The notes under the pieces: generated by a model | The model's input: only the letters and a program-made list of their open reading frames with translations | The model's database searches: none | What the model was told of the DNA's origin: nothing | Assembly: GCA_027460605.1 (NCBI GenBank) | Contig: JAPZAN010000142.1 | Location: 1-13,865 of the forward strand | Length of the DNA: 13,865 nt | Origin: Candidatus Methanoperedens sp. | GTDB lineage: Archaea; Halobacteriota; Methanosarcinia; Methanosarcinales; Methanoperedenaceae | Direction of reading: 5' to 3' | Translations under genes and position numbers: made by a program | Shown here: piece by piece, positions 6,330 through 13,338 of the stretch | Position numbering within the stretch: the first letter of the stretch is position 1 | Layout: every line of letters starts with the position of its first letter

Positions 6330-6532
6330 ATGGGAAATATTAGACCCGGATACATCAAATCATTGGGACACCAGTTACTTGAAGAGCATAGTGACATTTT
6401 CACCACGGACTTTTTAACCAGAACAAAGAGTACGTCACTAAATATACCACCGTAGAGAGCAAGGGAATAAGGAACCGCGTTGCAGGATACATAGTACGCC
6501 AGTTAAGAGTAAAGGCTATCAGAAAGAGATAG
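6330..6532 (+). pseudogene. rps17e: 30S ribosomal protein S17e, frameshifted in this sequence
   Basis: Two overlapping frames together encode a full archaeal S17e of about 66 residues. The first (from ATG 6330, with GGAG at 6319-6322) reads MGNIRPGYIKSLGHQLLEEH and continues to DIFTTDF. The second reads NQNKEYVTKYTTVESKGI, then RNRVAGYIVRQL, to a TAG at 6530-6532. They are separated by a run of five T (6411-6415); three T would restore the family reading. In the first frame translation ends at the TAG at 6453. S17e is a universal archaeal small-subunit protein and is frequently the gene just before dapA in methanogen-type genomes, as here. A sequencing or assembly error in the T run is the simplest explanation. 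A -1 ribosomal shift on C-TTT-TTA would also rejoin the frames, adding one Leu. Confidence 0.8.
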
Positions 6533-6565
6533 GGACTATGGAATACTTTGGAAAGTATCAAACGA

Positions 6566-6586
6566 GGGGTATGCGAAGCATACCCC
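6566..6586 (+). promoter_or_regulatory. Perfect 9-bp hairpin with GAA triloop between rps17e and dapA
   Basis: GGGGTATGC (6566-6574), GAA (6575-6577) and GCATACCCC (6578-6586) form a perfect hairpin. The centre is GCGAAGC, known as an exceptionally stable mini-hairpin in DNA. It sits 27 bases before the dapA start codon and 33 bases after the S17e stop. It could be an RNA processing or attenuation site. No oligo-T follows, so it is not a typical terminator. Confidence 0.55.
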
Positions 6587-6592
6587 AGACCG

Positions 6593-6616
6593 CATAAAGT
6601 GAGGTATCGCTTTATG
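6593..6616 (+). promoter_or_regulatory. Possible start-codon hairpin of dapA
   Basis: CATAAAG (6593-6599) can pair with CTTTATG (6610-6616), which contains the dapA ATG (6614-6616). The Shine-Dalgarno GAGGT (6601-6605) falls in the ten-base loop. Such a fold could modulate initiation. The stem is AU-rich and weak, so this is tentative. Confidence 0.3.
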
Positions 6617-7492
6617 ATTAAAGGTGTTCTGCCTGCCCTTATTACTCCTTTCACAAAGGATAATAAGATAGATAAACAGGGCTTTAAGCAGAATATCGGA
6701 TTTTTAATTGAAAACGGCGTTTCAGGCATCGTTCCATGCGGGACTACCGGGGAACCGGCGACCCTTTCTATCAAGGAACATGAACAGGTCATTGAAATTG
6801 CAGTTGAGTGCTCGACTGTTCCTGTTGTAGCCGGCACGGGCTCGAATAATACGACAGAGGCAATAGAGCTTACAAGATTCGCAAAAGATGCAGGAGCAGA
6901 TGCGGCTCTTTTAATAACGCCTTATTATAACAAACCCAATGACCGCGGGATGCTTGCTCATTTTAAGAAGATTGCAAACGAGGTTGATATACCCATGATT
7001 GTATATAACGTCCCCTCGCGGACGGGTATCAATCTCAAGCCTGAAATTGTCGCTGAGCTGGCAAAAGAAAGCAATATAGTGGGGATAAAAGAAGCAAGCG
7101 GCAATCTTGACCAGGTTACACGGATTATCGAAATGACGCAGGATGAAGATTTTGTCGTCCTGTCGGGCGATGATGGCTTGACCCTCCCCATAATGGCGTT
7201 GGGCGGCGCGGGTGTAATTTCTGTTATCGCTAATATCGCCCCGAAACTCACAGTTTCCATGGTCGAAGCGTTCCAAAGAGGAGATATGGATGAAGCACGA
7301 AGGCTGCATCTTGCCCTGGCTCCTCTTATTCGCGCGGTATTTCTGGAAACCAATCCTATTCCCATCAAAAAGGCGGTAGAACTCATAGGACTCCCGGCCG
7401 GGCACCTCCGGCTTCCGCTTGCCCCAATGAGTGAGGATAACGAAAGAAAGCTCAAAACTGCATTGAATAACCTCAACCTGATAAAGAAATGA
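6614..7492 (+). CDS. dapA: 4-hydroxy-tetrahydrodipicolinate synthase
   Basis: DapA condenses pyruvate with aspartate semialdehyde, the first committed step to diaminopimelate and lysine. The 292-residue protein has the family length and all key residues: Thr44-Thr45 in CGTTGEPATLS, Tyr131 and Arg136 in YNVPSRTG, and the Schiff-base Lys159 in GIKEASGN. The frame is open further upstream to 6548, but those residues do not look like DapA. The ATG at 6614 gives the family start MIKGVLPALITPF and has GAGGT eight bases before it. It follows rps17e and is 8 bases ahead of dapB, so the three form one operon. Two hairpins lie just before the start codon and may affect expression. Confidence 0.95.
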   Translation: MIKGVLPALITPFTKDNKIDKQGFKQNIGFLIENGVSGIVPCGTTGEPATLSIKEHEQVIEIAVECSTVPVVAGTGSNNTTEAIELTRFAKDAGADAALLITPYYNKPNDRGMLAHFKKIANEVDIPMIVYNVPSRTGINLKPEIVAELAKESNIVGIKEASGNLDQVTRIIEMTQDEDFVVLSGDDGLTLPIMALGGAGVISVIANIAPKLTVSMVEAFQRGDMDEARRLHLALAPLIRAVFLETNPIPIKKAVELIGLPAGHLRLPLAPMSEDNERKLKTALNNLNLIKK

Positions 7493-7500
7493 GATAAATT

Positions 7501-8295
7501 ATGATAAAAGTGGCGGTCACCGGAGCCTGTGGAAAGATGGGCGGGCTTATTATCGAAAACATCCTGAAATCCAGTGACTTAAAACTTGTTTGCGCCCTGG
7601 ATGTAACCAATATTGGAAAAGACATTGGCGAAGTTATGAGGACAGGCAAACTAAATGTCCCGGTCGAGGATGCAAATAAAATCGATGCTGCGCTTGACAG
7701 GTCAAAACCCGATGTGCTTATTGATTTTACAATAGCTAATGCAGCCGTGAAGAACGTAATTGCAAGCGCAGGTAAGAAGGTCAATCTGGTTGTGGGAACT
7801 ACGGGTTTCACCCCGGAACAGAAAACGCTCATGGAAAAGGCTATCAAAGAAAATGGCGTTGCGGCAGTTATTTCACCCAACTTCTCAATTGGTGTAAATG
7901 TCTTCTGGGGCCTTCTTGCCGAGGCTGCAAAGAACCTTTCGGATTATGATATCGAAATAATAGAAGCCCACCATAACCAGAAAAAAGACGCACCAAGCGG
8001 TACTGCCGTAAAAGCCGCGGAAGTTATTTCAAAGACGCTTGGAGGGAAAGAGCTTGTTTACGGGAGGCACGGTCTTTCGCCCCGGAAGCAGGAAATCGGG
8101 ATACACGCAGTACGCGGCGGCGATATTGTGGGCGACCATACGGTATTATTCGCAGGCGACGGCGAACGCATCGAAATCAAGCACCAGGCGCACAGCAGGC
8201 AGGCTTTCGCAAAAGGGGCTGTGAAGGCTGCGGTGTGGGTCTCATCTGCGCCGCCAGGGGTATATGAAATGGTGGATGTGCTGGGGATAAAATAA
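7501..8295 (+). CDS. dapB: 4-hydroxy-tetrahydrodipicolinate reductase
   Basis: DapB reduces the DapA product with NAD(P)H to tetrahydrodipicolinate, which DapL then aminates. The 264-residue protein has the nucleotide-binding VTGACGKMG (6-14), VVGTTGFT (97-104), SPNFSIGVN (125-133) and the catalytic EAHHNQKKDAPSGTA (155-169), with His157/His158 and Lys161/Lys162. The full length and every motif look intact, in contrast to the broken genes just upstream. It starts at 7501, 8 bases after dapA, with no strong ribosome binding site of its own, so translational coupling is likely. An oligo-T stretch about 20 bases after the stop probably ends the operon. Confidence 0.95.
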   Translation: MIKVAVTGACGKMGGLIIENILKSSDLKLVCALDVTNIGKDIGEVMRTGKLNVPVEDANKIDAALDRSKPDVLIDFTIANAAVKNVIASAGKKVNLVVGTTGFTPEQKTLMEKAIKENGVAAVISPNFSIGVNVFWGLLAEAAKNLSDYDIEIIEAHHNQKKDAPSGTAVKAAEVISKTLGGKELVYGRHGLSPRKQEIGIHAVRGGDIVGDHTVLFAGDGERIEIKHQAHSRQAFAKGAVKAAVWVSSAPPGVYEMVDVLGIK

Positions 8296-8313
8296 ACCGC
8301 AGATTTGTTTAAC

Positions 8314-8324
8314 TTTTTTATTTT
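8314..8324 (+). terminator. Oligo-T terminator after dapB
   Basis: TTTTTTATTTT begins 19 bases after the dapB stop, with no hairpin, as is usual for archaeal intrinsic termination. It lies in the gap between the convergent dapB and kinase genes. Confidence 0.5.
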
Positions 8325-8340
8325 AACTTGACCCAAAAGT

Positions 8341-9981
8341 TCATTTCGTGTCTTTTACCTTCAACGGCAGCATAAAAGTGAAAGTACTCCCCACGTCATA
8401 CTTGCTCTCAGCCGTTATCGTACCCCCGTGCAATTCCACAAGCTGCTTTGTTATCGAAAGCCCAAGACCAGTGCCGCCGTATTTCTTGCCGATTTCCGAT
8501 TCAAGCTGCTCGAACTTACGGAAAAGCCTGCCAATATTTTCTTCTTTTATTCCTACGCCAGTATCAGAAACAGAAATCTTCGCCATATCGCCTTCTTTTT
8601 TGGTTCTTATGGTTACCGTTCCGCCTTCTTCCTTACTGAATTTAACAGCATTGCTGAGTAAATTGAAAAGTATCTGCTTGAATCTCTGCTTGTCAGCCTC
8701 TATAAACTCAAGTTCCGGGTCAAATTCCGTTTTCAGGAGCACATTATGCTTCATTGCCTTTTCTTTTATGAGAGAGAGCGTCTCATTCACGGTCAGGGGC
8801 ACTGACATCTTTTCAGGCGCCAGTTCTATTTTCCCGGCTTCTATCTTGGAGAGGTCGAGAATATCATTGATAAGGGTAAGCAGGAATTGATTGCTTGCAA
8901 GAATATTATCCACATAATGTTTCTGTTTTTCACTCAATTCTCCAGCCATGCCCTGTTTAAGAAGCTCTGAAAACCCGATTGACCCATTCAAAGGGATTCG
9001 CAACTCATGGCTCATATTTGTCAGGAACTCGCTTTTGGCTTTGTCTGCAGCTTCAAGGCGCAGGTTTTCAAAGCGTACTTCTTCCGCTTTCTTGCGCTCG
9101 GTGATATCCTTATCCGTAGAAACAAAGTGTGTGATAGTTCCATGCTCGTCTTTTACCGGTGTTATGGTCTTTTCCGCATAGTACAGCTCGCCATTATTTT
9201 TTTTGTTAATGAGCACACCATAAAAAACCTCACCTGAGAGAATCGTTCCCCAGAGATGTTCATAAAATTTTTCGTCCTGTTTACCTGATTTAAGTATCCT
9301 GGGTGTTTTCCCGACAGCTTCTTCCATGGTATAGCCGGTAATTTTCTCAAATGCAGGGTTGACATACTCGATAGTACCATCTTTCTTCGCAATAATCACA
9401 ATATCCGCGGTATGTTCGACTGCACTTGAGAGTTTTCTTTGCATTTCCTCTGCTTTCTTACGCTCGGTGATATCCCGGAAAACCCCGTACATCGCCAGTT
9501 TGCCCATATAGGTAAAGGGAATTGATGCAATCTCCACGTCCACAGAAGTGCCATCGAGCCTCAGGAACTTCTCTTCTAATGGCGGCGCTACTTTCCCTCC
9601 CTCTTGCATACGAACGCGTTTTTTTACGATTTCATGATAGTCAGGATGTACAATTTGAAGTAGCATTTTTCCAACGAGTTCGTCAGGGTTTTCCGTACCC
9701 AAAATTTTCGCACCAGCCAAATTCATATACACTAATTTTCCTTCGCTGTGGATAGCAATCCCATATGGGGAGAACTCCACGAGGCTGCGATATCGCTCCT
9801 CGCTTTCTTTCAGCGCATTCTCTGCCCGTTTGCGCCCCTTTTCTGATTTTTCCAGTTCAGCAATTCTCCGGCGCAGTTCTGCCAATTCATTTATGAGCTG
9901 CTGCTTTGTCTTCTCTTTATCCTTCACCCTGTTTGCCCCCGAAATAAGCGGCAGATTCCCCACCAATTCGTATCTATTCAT
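8341..9981 (-). CDS. Soluble PAS-PAS sensor histidine kinase
   Basis: This cytoplasmic kinase of up to 546 residues has no signal peptide or membrane helix. Order of parts: coiled coil (about 20-65), PAS domain 1 (about 66-175, ending in DITERKKAEE), PAS domain 2 (about 183-297, again ending in DITERKKAEE), HisKA with phospho-acceptor His325 in SHELRIPLN, and HATPase_c with the N box (Asn440, Asn444), G1 DTGVG (473-477), an F box, and G2 GGTGLGL (502-508). It has no receiver domain and no response regulator gene is nearby. The PAS ligand cannot be told. The ATG at 9981 has GGGG directly against it, and a TATA-like stretch only ~10 bases upstream, so the real start may be the GTG at 9927 (Val19), which would give 528 residues. 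Confidence 0.9.
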   Translation of the reverse strand: MNRYELVGNLPLISGANRVKDKEKTKQQLINELAELRRRIAELEKSEKGRKRAENALKESEERYRSLVEFSPYGIAIHSEGKLVYMNLAGAKILGTENPDELVGKMLLQIVHPDYHEIVKKRVRMQEGGKVAPPLEEKFLRLDGTSVDVEIASIPFTYMGKLAMYGVFRDITERKKAEEMQRKLSSAVEHTADIVIIAKKDGTIEYVNPAFEKITGYTMEEAVGKTPRILKSGKQDEKFYEHLWGTILSGEVFYGVLINKKNNGELYYAEKTITPVKDEHGTITHFVSTDKDITERKKAEEVRFENLRLEAADKAKSEFLTNMSHELRIPLNGSIGFSELLKQGMAGELSEKQKHYVDNILASNQFLLTLINDILDLSKIEAGKIELAPEKMSVPLTVNETLSLIKEKAMKHNVLLKTEFDPELEFIEADKQRFKQILFNLLSNAVKFSKEEGGTVTIRTKKEGDMAKISVSDTGVGIKEENIGRLFRKFEQLESEIGKKYGGTGLGLSITKQLVELHGGTITAESKYDVGSTFTFMLPLKVKDTK

Positions 9982-9991
9982 CCCCTGGTTT

Positions 9992-10005
9992 TATATTATA
10001 TCTAC
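9992..10005 (-). promoter_or_regulatory. Possible TATA box of the histidine kinase
   Basis: On the minus strand the AT-rich stretch GATATAATATAAAA ends about ten bases before the ATG at 9981. A start of transcription 25 bases downstream of its centre would fall at or just inside the annotated coding region, which favours the downstream GTG start at 9927. Confidence 0.35.
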
Positions 10006-10078
10006 CCTCTCAAAAACTTTTCCTCTGAACACCAAAACAATTAAATTGCTGTGAGCCTATGCTTAACCAAGGGAAATT

Positions 10079-10615
10079 ATGAATGTATTCGAAGCAATCA
10101 GGAACAGAAGCGTAGTCCGCCAGTTCAAACCTGATATCATACCTGACGATATTCTTTTAAAGATACTGGAAGGTGCAAGATGGGCGCCCAGTCCGTTCAA
10201 TACCCAGCCCTGGGAATTCATAATAATCAGGGATAAAGAGACCTTGAAATCCATTGCTAAATATGCAAGGTATTCAGGCTACCTTGAGAATGCGCCCATG
10301 GCAGTTGCTGTTGTTGTGCCCCATTTAGACGGTAAATTTTCATGGATTAACAGTATAGGCGAACCCAGGTACGCCGCGGCAATGGCGGTGCAGAATATGA
10401 TGCTTGCGGCATGGGAACTGGGAATCGGCACATGCTGGGTGAGCATTGAAAGGGAGAAAGTCAGCGAAATCCTGAAAGTGCCCGGGACGCATTTCGTGCT
10501 TACGGTCATCCCGGTTGGATATCCAGAAACCACGCCGCCCAAACACGATGAAAGTTCCAGGAAAAAACTTAAGGACATGATATTTTACGAAAAGCATGGT
10601 AGAAAAGTTGATTAA
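10079..10615 (+). CDS. Nitroreductase-family FMN oxidoreductase
   Basis: This 178-residue protein is a compact nitroreductase-fold flavoprotein. The N-terminal RNRSVVRQF (8-16) is the family FMN-binding start, APSPFNTQPWEF (about 36-47) the second flavin segment, and GIGTCWVS with VIPVGYPE (about 117-152) the C-terminal half of the fold. Such enzymes reduce nitro-aromatics, quinones or flavins with NAD(P)H, and the true substrate cannot be told from sequence. The ATG at 10079 has AAGGGA five bases upstream. Its TAA is followed without a gap by the ATG of a TusA-like protein, so the two are translationally coupled and a redox or sulfur link is possible. Confidence 0.85.
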   Translation: MNVFEAIRNRSVVRQFKPDIIPDDILLKILEGARWAPSPFNTQPWEFIIIRDKETLKSIAKYARYSGYLENAPMAVAVVVPHLDGKFSWINSIGEPRYAAAMAVQNMMLAAWELGIGTCWVSIEREKVSEILKVPGTHFVLTVIPVGYPETTPPKHDESSRKKLKDMIFYEKHGRKVD

Positions 10616-10873
10616 ATGAGCGAAGAAGAAAAAGAAAAAACCAAACCGGACAAATTTCTTGATTGCGTTGGACTCTACTGCCCGATTCCGATATTTAATA
10701 CCACACAGGAAATGGAAACCATAGAAGCGGGGCAGGTTCTGGAAATGGTCACCGATGACCCCGCCGCTGTCCAGGACATCCCCCGCTGGGCCAAGAGGGC
10801 GGGACACCAGTTCTTGAAATTGTTCAAGGAAGGCGACCATTATCATTTTTTGATACGTAAAGGTAAGGGGTAA
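10616..10873 (+). CDS. TusA/SirA-family sulfur carrier protein
   Basis: This 85-residue protein is a TusA-family member. After a charged N-terminal tail of about 15 residues it has DCVGLYCPIPIF with the hallmark CPxP and the active-site Cys (about residue 22) that carries a persulfide. The rest, ending in GHQFLKLFKEGDHYHFLIRK, is the usual two-layer alpha/beta fold. TusA proteins pass sulfur for tRNA thiolation, molybdopterin synthesis or sulfur oxidation, and archaeal paralogues are often unassigned. It starts directly after the nitroreductase stop (TAA-ATG), so the pair is co-translated. No DsrE partner is seen in the window, so the acceptor is unknown. Confidence 0.85.
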   Translation: MSEEEKEKTKPDKFLDCVGLYCPIPIFNTTQEMETIEAGQVLEMVTDDPAAVQDIPRWAKRAGHQFLKLFKEGDHYHFLIRKGKG

Positions 10874-10886
10874 ACGCAATCCCTAT

Positions 10887-12122
10887 ATGCCATCCAGTCG
10901 ATTAGCTCCAATCATGCAAGTAAACGCCGACCTCCACATCCACTCAAAATACAGCATGGCGACTTCCCCGAAGATGGACCTGCCCACCCTTGCAGAAGAA
11001 TCAAGGAAAAAAGGCATCCAGCTCGTTGCCACTGGCGACTGCCTGCACCCGGCGTGGCTTGCTGAAATAAAGAAGCTAAAGGAAGAAAACGGGGTTTTCA
11101 AACTGAACGATACAAGGTTCATATTGACAACCGAAGTTGAGGATATAAACCAGGTGCACCACCTCCTGATTATCCCATCCGTATCCAAAGCGCAGGAATT
11201 GTATGAGTTCATGAAACCCCGCTCAAAAGATATCGATTCTAACGGCAGGCCCAATGTAAGGTTTGATGGTGTTGAGATTGCTCAGGCTGCCCATGATGCC
11301 GGTGCATTAATCGGGCCCGCACATGCCTTCACGCCATGGACTGCTATGTACGCATATCATAATTCGCTTAAGGATTGCTACGGGGACATGGCAGACAAGA
11401 TTTATTTTTTGGAACTCGGCCTGAGCGCGGATACATCATACGCAGACAGGATTTCCGAGCTTCACTGCCTCACTTTTCTTACAAACTCGGATGCCCATTC
11501 CCCGTATGTGAATAAACTTGCCCGGGAGTTCACCCGCTTCGAGATGGAAGACATAAGTTTTGATGAACTGAAGATGGCTATAATCCGGGAGAAGGGACGA
11601 AAGCCGGTTCTTAATGTCGGCATACCTCCCGAAGAAGGGAAATATAACGAGAGTGCCTGCATCCGATGTTACAGGCATTATACGCTCAGGGAGAGTGTTA
11701 TAAAAAGCTGGACGTGCTCGTGCGGAGGAACAATTAAAAAAGGCGTGAAAGACAGGGTCAATGAACTTGCTGCATACAATAAGCCGAAGCATCCCGCACA
11801 CAGGCCCCCTTACCTTCACCTGATACCTTTATCCGAAATAATCGCGATGGCGCTGGGGGTTACCGGCACCAACACAAAGGGCGTGCAGGGCATCTGGAAC
11901 GCGCTTGTCGGGCGATACGGCAGTGAAGTCGCTGTGCTCGTTGACGCCGATATTAAAAATTCAGGGGTCGATGAACGTGTTATCAATGCAATAATCGCTT
12001 TCAGGGAAGGGAAAGTGAAGGTCCATCCCGGCGGCGGGGGGCAGTACGGGCGGGTTGAGTTATCCGCCCAACCGGTGAATAAAAATAATTGCGAACCGCA
12101 GAAATCATTGTTCGACTTTTGA
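10887..12122 (+). CDS. PHP-domain DNA repair nuclease, TIGR00375/endonuclease Q (EndoQ)-like
   Basis: The 411-residue protein matches the archaeal TIGR00375 group, whose Thermococcus/Pyrococcus member is endonuclease Q, which cuts DNA 5' of deaminated bases (uracil, hypoxanthine). The PHP metal site is visible as ADLHIHS (14-20), GDCLHP (50-55), the TEVE segment (82-85), PAHAF (144-148) and NSDAHS (200-205). A zinc ribbon follows with Cys258, Cys261, Cys277 and Cys279, then a helical tail domain with GTNTKGVQGIWNAL. The last seven residues, QKSLFDF, fit a PCNA-interacting PIP box. It lies 13 bases after the TusA-like gene. The ATG at 10914 (residue 10) is an alternative start closer to the family N-terminus. 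Neither has a clear ribosome binding site. Confidence 0.85.
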   Translation: MPSSRLAPIMQVNADLHIHSKYSMATSPKMDLPTLAEESRKKGIQLVATGDCLHPAWLAEIKKLKEENGVFKLNDTRFILTTEVEDINQVHHLLIIPSVSKAQELYEFMKPRSKDIDSNGRPNVRFDGVEIAQAAHDAGALIGPAHAFTPWTAMYAYHNSLKDCYGDMADKIYFLELGLSADTSYADRISELHCLTFLTNSDAHSPYVNKLAREFTRFEMEDISFDELKMAIIREKGRKPVLNVGIPPEEGKYNESACIRCYRHYTLRESVIKSWTCSCGGTIKKGVKDRVNELAAYNKPKHPAHRPPYLHLIPLSEIIAMALGVTGTNTKGVQGIWNALVGRYGSEVAVLVDADIKNSGVDERVINAIIAFREGKVKVHPGGGGQYGRVELSAQPVNKNNCEPQKSLFDF

Positions 12123-12195
12123 ATGACTTCCTGAAAAAAAAGACACCGGCATCGTAACATTTATCATTGTGTATAGATACTATGTGTTGGGTATT

Positions 12196-13338
12196 ATGAA
12201 AGTATCATATTTAATAATTTGTCTGACATTGGTATCATTATTTTCCGTTCCTGTATCGGCTGAGCTGAATATCGAGAGTTCCTCTGTTATCCAGACCAAT
12301 AGTCCATTAATATTGGGCATTGATTGGAGTCCGGACGGCAATTCCATAGCCTATGTTGCTTATGATGATTCCAGAAGACAACAGATTTTCACGATAAACG
12401 TTGACGGCACCGGGAAAAAACAGGTCACGAACGATACTATTAAAAAATGGGGCGTGGAATGGTTTGATGATGATATTTCTTTTATCTCTTATGACACTGA
12501 CGGGTTGGAAAAGATTTTTCTTGTAAAGCCAGACGGCTCCGGTCTGAGGAAACTCCTTGATGAGAAGAACCGCCAGGGCAGGGCGCCCGAGGACAAGCCG
12601 CCTGCCGTGGGAGGCGCTTCATTTTACCCGAAGACAAAAACTGTACTATTTACCTCCTTTGATGCGGCAGTAAATGAAAAGATATACGGGGTCAATCTTG
12701 ACGGGACAGGGAAAAAGCAGGTAATAAACGATTCATTCCGGCAGTGGAACCCGCAATGGAGCCCGGACGGGGAATCCTTTGTATATATTTCATATGATAG
12801 CAAATATATCGAACAGCTCTTTTCCGCCAATGCCGATGGCAGCGGCAAAAAGCAGATTACTTTCGATGACATCAAAAAATCCGACCCGGACTGGGGGCAG
12901 GACGGCATCCTGTATGTTTCTTATGAAACAAGGTCATCCATCGGCACGAAGATATTTATCATAAACCCGGACGGTTCGGGAAATAAGCTTCTTGCAAAAG
13001 ACGGTTTTAAGCAGGAAAATCCGAGATGGAGCCGGGACGGGACTAAAATCCTTTATGTAGATATTACCACCCAGGGAAATCAAACAATCAGGGTATTGAA
13101 CCTGCAAAAACCAGCAGCGATAAGCCCATCGCCAACACCTACACCAACAATCACGGGCATAACTACACCGACACCTACGCCAACTCCAGCGCCGACCGGG
13201 ACTCTGGAAATTAAGGAAACCCCGCCAAAAAGTGCTTTAAAAGATGTTGTATCTTCAATGCTTTTGGTGCTTGGTTTAATAATAGTGTTAATGGTGGTAA
13301 TCCTTTTAATCTCAAATTTACTGAATAAAAAGAAATAA
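12196..13338 (+). CDS. Secreted, membrane-anchored TolB/PD40-type beta-propeller protein
   Basis: From the ATG at 12196 the protein has 380 residues: a signal peptide (about 1-22, ending SVPVSA), six beta-propeller blades recognisable by repeated 'WSPDG...I.YV.YD...IF..N.DGTGKKQ' units (about 40-305), a Pro/Thr-rich linker (about 309-340, with PTPTPTPAPTGT) and one C-terminal membrane helix (about 350-374) followed by NKKK. It should be displayed outside the cell, tethered by its tail, a layout common for surface proteins of Methanosarcinales. Blades 1 and 4 keep the canonical WSPDG; blades 2, 3 and 5 are degenerate. The frame is open to a GTG at 12169, but the signal peptide fits the ATG at 12196. 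Function is unknown; binding or scaffolding is likely. Confidence 0.85.
   Translation: MKVSYLIICLTLVSLFSVPVSAELNIESSSVIQTNSPLILGIDWSPDGNSIAYVAYDDSRRQQIFTINVDGTGKKQVTNDTIKKWGVEWFDDDISFISYDTDGLEKIFLVKPDGSGLRKLLDEKNRQGRAPEDKPPAVGGASFYPKTKTVLFTSFDAAVNEKIYGVNLDGTGKKQVINDSFRQWNPQWSPDGESFVYISYDSKYIEQLFSANADGSGKKQITFDDIKKSDPDWGQDGILYVSYETRSSIGTKIFIINPDGSGNKLLAKDGFKQENPRWSRDGTKILYVDITTQGNQTIRVLNLQKPAAISPSPTPTPTITGITTPTPTPTPAPTGTLEIKETPPKSALKDVVSSMLLVLGLIIVLMVVILLISNLLNKKK

Noticed and set aside
6533..6613. Lysine riboswitch before dapA
   Set aside because: The 81-base spacer is far too short and shows only two simple hairpins, not the multi-helix lysine aptamer.
6911..7476. Minus-strand open frames opposite dapA
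   Set aside because: Shadow frames of a fully conserved dapA.
8296..8310. CCGCAGATTTG after dapB as a second copy of an interspersed repeat
   Set aside because: Only one short partial unit is present; too little to separate from chance.
8348..8890. Plus-strand 180-codon frame opposite the kinase
   Set aside because: Serine/leucine-rich antisense of the HATPase and HisKA domains; typical shadow frame.
10340..10879. Minus-strand 179-codon open frame
   Set aside because: It lies opposite the nitroreductase and TusA-like genes, both with strong motifs; no ribosome binding site or domain.
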